Assembly (NCBI GenBank): GCA_017512495.1
Contig: JAFWGF010000028.1
Location: forward strand, 1 to 36,061
Length of the DNA: 36,061 nt
Direction: 5' to 3'
Source of the DNA: Bacilli bacterium
GTDB lineage: Bacteria > Bacillota_I > Bacilli_A > RF39 > UBA660
Shown here: piece after piece, positions 34,583-36,061 of the stretch
How the letters are laid out: each line of letters starts with the position of its first letter
Position numbering within the stretch: position 1 is the stretch's first letter
Notes under the pieces: model-generated
The model's input: only the letters and a program-made list of their open reading frames with translations
Told to the model about the DNA's origin: nothing
Database searches by the model: none
Position numbers and translations under genes: made by a program

Positions 34583-34879
34583 TTAAAATGAACTCTTTAC
34601 AGTATTTTCTGCATTTTCCATAGTAGTAGCTGTAGTTGATAAAGTACTAGCTACTAAATCAAGTCTTGTTTTTTCTTCTTGTAATTGTGGATCGATCTTT
34701 TCATTATAATAATTTGTATATTCGTCCGCAACGTCTCCTTTACAAGCAGTATTTAACTCTTGTTCAATTTTTCCTTTCAATTCTACTCTGAAGCCATCAA
34801 ATTCATCTGCTAATTTACTAACAGCAGCAGAAGCTTGTCTAATTTGTTCAACATCTTCTAATAATGCAATATTTGCCAT
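34583..34879 (-). CDS. WXG100-like protein with Cys in place of the motif Trp
   Basis: 98 residues, same size and helical-hairpin layout as its neighbour. The turn reads TACKGDVADEYTNYY (Cys about 46), so the W of W-x-G is Cys while the Gly stays. N-terminal helix EDVEQIRQASAAVSKLADEF and C-terminal helix TRLDLVASTLSTTATTMENAE. It may be the partner of the WXG100 protein at 34270-34569. First gene of the operon; ATG 34879 with AGGAGGAAAG upstream and a leader of about 70 bases to the promoter. Confidence 0.85.
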   Translation of the reverse strand: MANIALLEDVEQIRQASAAVSKLADEFDGFRVELKGKIEQELNTACKGDVADEYTNYYNEKIDPQLQEEKTRLDLVASTLSTTATTMENAENTVKSSF

Positions 34880-34952
34880 ACTTCTTTCCTCCTATCCTAT
34901 TTAAGAACTTGCTTCACCGAACCATATTCTTACAATTTAATTTTATATCAAT

Positions 34953-34983
34953 ATATTAATAAAATCAAGAAATTTACTGTCAA
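34953..34983 (-). promoter_or_regulatory. Promoter region of the WXG100/DUF4176 operon
   Basis: Perfect -35 TTGACA at 34983-34978 on the minus strand. The best -10 is TAATAT at 19 bases, longer than ideal; other AT-rich hexamers are possible. Leader of about 70 bases to ATG 34879. Confidence 0.5.
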
Positions 34984-34998
34984 TATACGCTTATTTAC

Positions 34999-35028
34999 AA
35001 AAAAAACAAAGGAATATGTAATTCCTTT
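34999..35028 (-). terminator. Terminator of the HerA/DUF853-like gene
   Basis: Eight-bp stem AAAGGAAT / ATTCCTTT with a five-base loop, then one G and eight T on the minus strand. It overlaps the TAA of the ATPase gene and separates it from the WXG100 operon. Confidence 0.88.
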
Positions 35029-36061
35029 ATTTGAATATTTTCTTAAATATTGTATTTAATCCTTTATTAATTAATTTATCAGTAGTTTTATTTACCACTT
35101 TTTTGCCTAATTTATACTCAATAGTATTCTTCTTAGCTCTCTCTGCTTCTTTTCTTTTCTTTTCAGCTTCTCTTTCAGCAGCCTTTTTATCTCTTTCTGC
35201 TTCTTTCGCTGCTTTCTCTGCTTCTTTTGCTGCTTTTTCTTTATCTTTAGCTTCTTGAATAGCTCTCTTTTCTTCTTCTTCAGCTGCTATTTTTTCTTTA
35301 ATTAATTTATCTAATTCTTCATAAGCAGAATCTCTTTCTTGTGTTTCTTCATATTTACCTACTATTGGTGAATTATTGATAATTTTATTTCTACTAATAT
35401 CATCAATTACTCCCATTTTACTTTGTGGTGGTAAGATAGTTGCTTTTTCAACAATTTCTGGTTCTCCTTTTTCATTTTGGAAAGATACTAAAGCTTCACC
35501 TGTACCTAAAGCAAGTATTGCTTCTGCTGTATCGAAATTAGGATTAGTTCTAAATGCATCAGCAGCAACTTTTACAGTTTTTTGCTCACTAGGTGTATAA
35601 GCTCTTAAAGTATGTTGAACACGATTTCCTAATTGAGCAATTACTTCGTTTGGTATATCAGTAGGACTTTGTGAAATGAAATACAATCCAATACCACGCG
35701 ATCTAATTAATTTAACTACTTGAACTATTTGTTTTAAGCGATAAGTTGGCATTCCATTGAATAGTAAATGTGCTTCATCAAAGAAGAAGACAATCTTTGG
35801 TTTTTCCAAATCTCCTACTTCTGGCATTTTATTAAACAAATTAGTTAATAACCATAATAGGAATGAAGCATATAAATCTGGTGATTGAAACAATTCTACA
35901 GCATGTAGAATATTAATCATTCCTTTACCATTAGTATCAAAACTTAAGAAATCTTGAATATCTAATTCTGGTTGTCCAAAAAATTTATCTGCTCCTTGAT
36001 TTTCTAATGTTAATAAACATCTTTGGATAACTCCAACACTTTGAGCAGTTATATTACCATA
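35027..36061 (-). CDS. HerA-like / DUF853 ATPase, C-terminal part (start beyond the window)
   Basis: 344 codons visible; the frame is open to the right edge, so the N-terminus with the Walker A motif is missing. The visible part has TAQSVGVIQRCLLTLENQG, a membrane-free core with Walker B IVFFFDEAHLLF, RSRGIGLYFISQSPTDIP and NRVQHTLRAYTPSEQ, which fits the DUF853/HerA-like helicase C-terminal family. The last 130 or so residues change to a Lys/Glu/Ala-rich coiled coil (KEKAAKEAEKAAKEAERDKK) and a basic end KKIFK. The role of DUF853 ATPases is poorly known; DNA translocation is inferred from HerA/FtsK kinship. It has its own terminator, so is not part of the WXG100 operon, and it is not an EssC-type secretion ATPase by its visible motifs. 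Confidence 0.85.
   Translation of the reverse strand, partial: YGNITAQSVGVIQRCLLTLENQGADKFFGQPELDIQDFLSFDTNGKGMINILHAVELFQSPDLYASFLLWLLTNLFNKMPEVGDLEKPKIVFFFDEAHLLFNGMPTYRLKQIVQVVKLIRSRGIGLYFISQSPTDIPNEVIAQLGNRVQHTLRAYTPSEQKTVKVAADAFRTNPNFDTAEAILALGTGEALVSFQNEKGEPEIVEKATILPPQSKMGVIDDISRNKIINNSPIVGKYEETQERDSAYEELDKLIKEKIAAEEEEKRAIQEAKDKEKAAKEAEKAAKEAERDKKAAEREAEKKRKEAERAKKNTIEYKLGKKVVNKTTDKLINKGLNTIFKKIFK

Noticed and set aside
35027..35920. ATPase gene starting at ATG 35920
   Set aside because: The frame continues upstream to the window edge with conserved family sequence, so the Met is internal.

Overview
The window reads as one AT-rich chromosome segment of a low-GC Gram-positive bacterium. 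It has peptidoglycan genes (murD, murI, a FemX-type transferase), a pyruvate:ferredoxin oxidoreductase typical of anaerobes, WXG100/DUF4176 proteins of the type VII secretion world, and a mosaic surface protein built from InlB-B and BspA/DUF285 repeats. This fits an uncultured, host-associated Firmicutes (Bacilli- or Clostridia-like) anaerobe. The exact lineage cannot be fixed from the sequence. Almost every gene is on the minus strand; only a femX-like gene and a broken small membrane gene are on plus. Complete genes and gene fragments stop with TAA (19), TAG (5) or TGA (2), and Trp is read from TGG, so the standard bacterial code applies.

Layout by position. 1-6490: three consecutive membrane-bound hybrid histidine kinases, the last in transcription order running off the left edge into a 29-residue Glu/Lys/Pro repeat tail. 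The middle one (2298-4151) has a damaged kinase core but an intact receiver. 6551-8446: an AMP-forming acyl-CoA synthetase-like enzyme. 8577-12819: a YfiH/PgeF-like protein, enolase, glutamate racemase and MurD. 12940-14546 (plus): a FemX-like transferase and a small three-helix membrane gene broken by an in-frame TGA. 14568-18724: a small anchored protein and the 1207-residue surface protein. 18785-22222: PFOR (nifJ).

22258-28488 is the most system-like region: a tightly packed five-gene operon coding for a membrane-anchored fusion of a solute-binding domain and a vWA domain, an XpaC family protein, a second anchored solute-binding protein, TelA, and a CbbX/SpoVK-type AAA+ protein whose N-terminal half looks like a second, dead AAA+ module. 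XpaC-TelA is a known pair in Firmicutes; I do not know a description of this five-part set. Its likely logic (inference) is extracellular ligand sensing or capture coupled to a membrane/TelA complex that is remodelled by the AAA+ protein.

28571-30808: a lipoprotein of unknown function, a DedA-family membrane protein and a Cof-type HAD phosphatase, each with its own terminator or promoter signals. 30888-34879: a type VII-associated operon with two WXG100-size proteins, a large unknown protein, a WXG-like protein split by one in-frame TAG from its Pro-rich stalk and membrane anchor, and DUF4176. No EssC-type ATPase is in view. 35027-36061: the C-terminal part of a HerA/DUF853-like ATPase that runs off the right edge. 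Nearly all gaps are short and hold promoters or hairpin terminators. I see no tRNA, rRNA, IS element, CRISPR or prophage.
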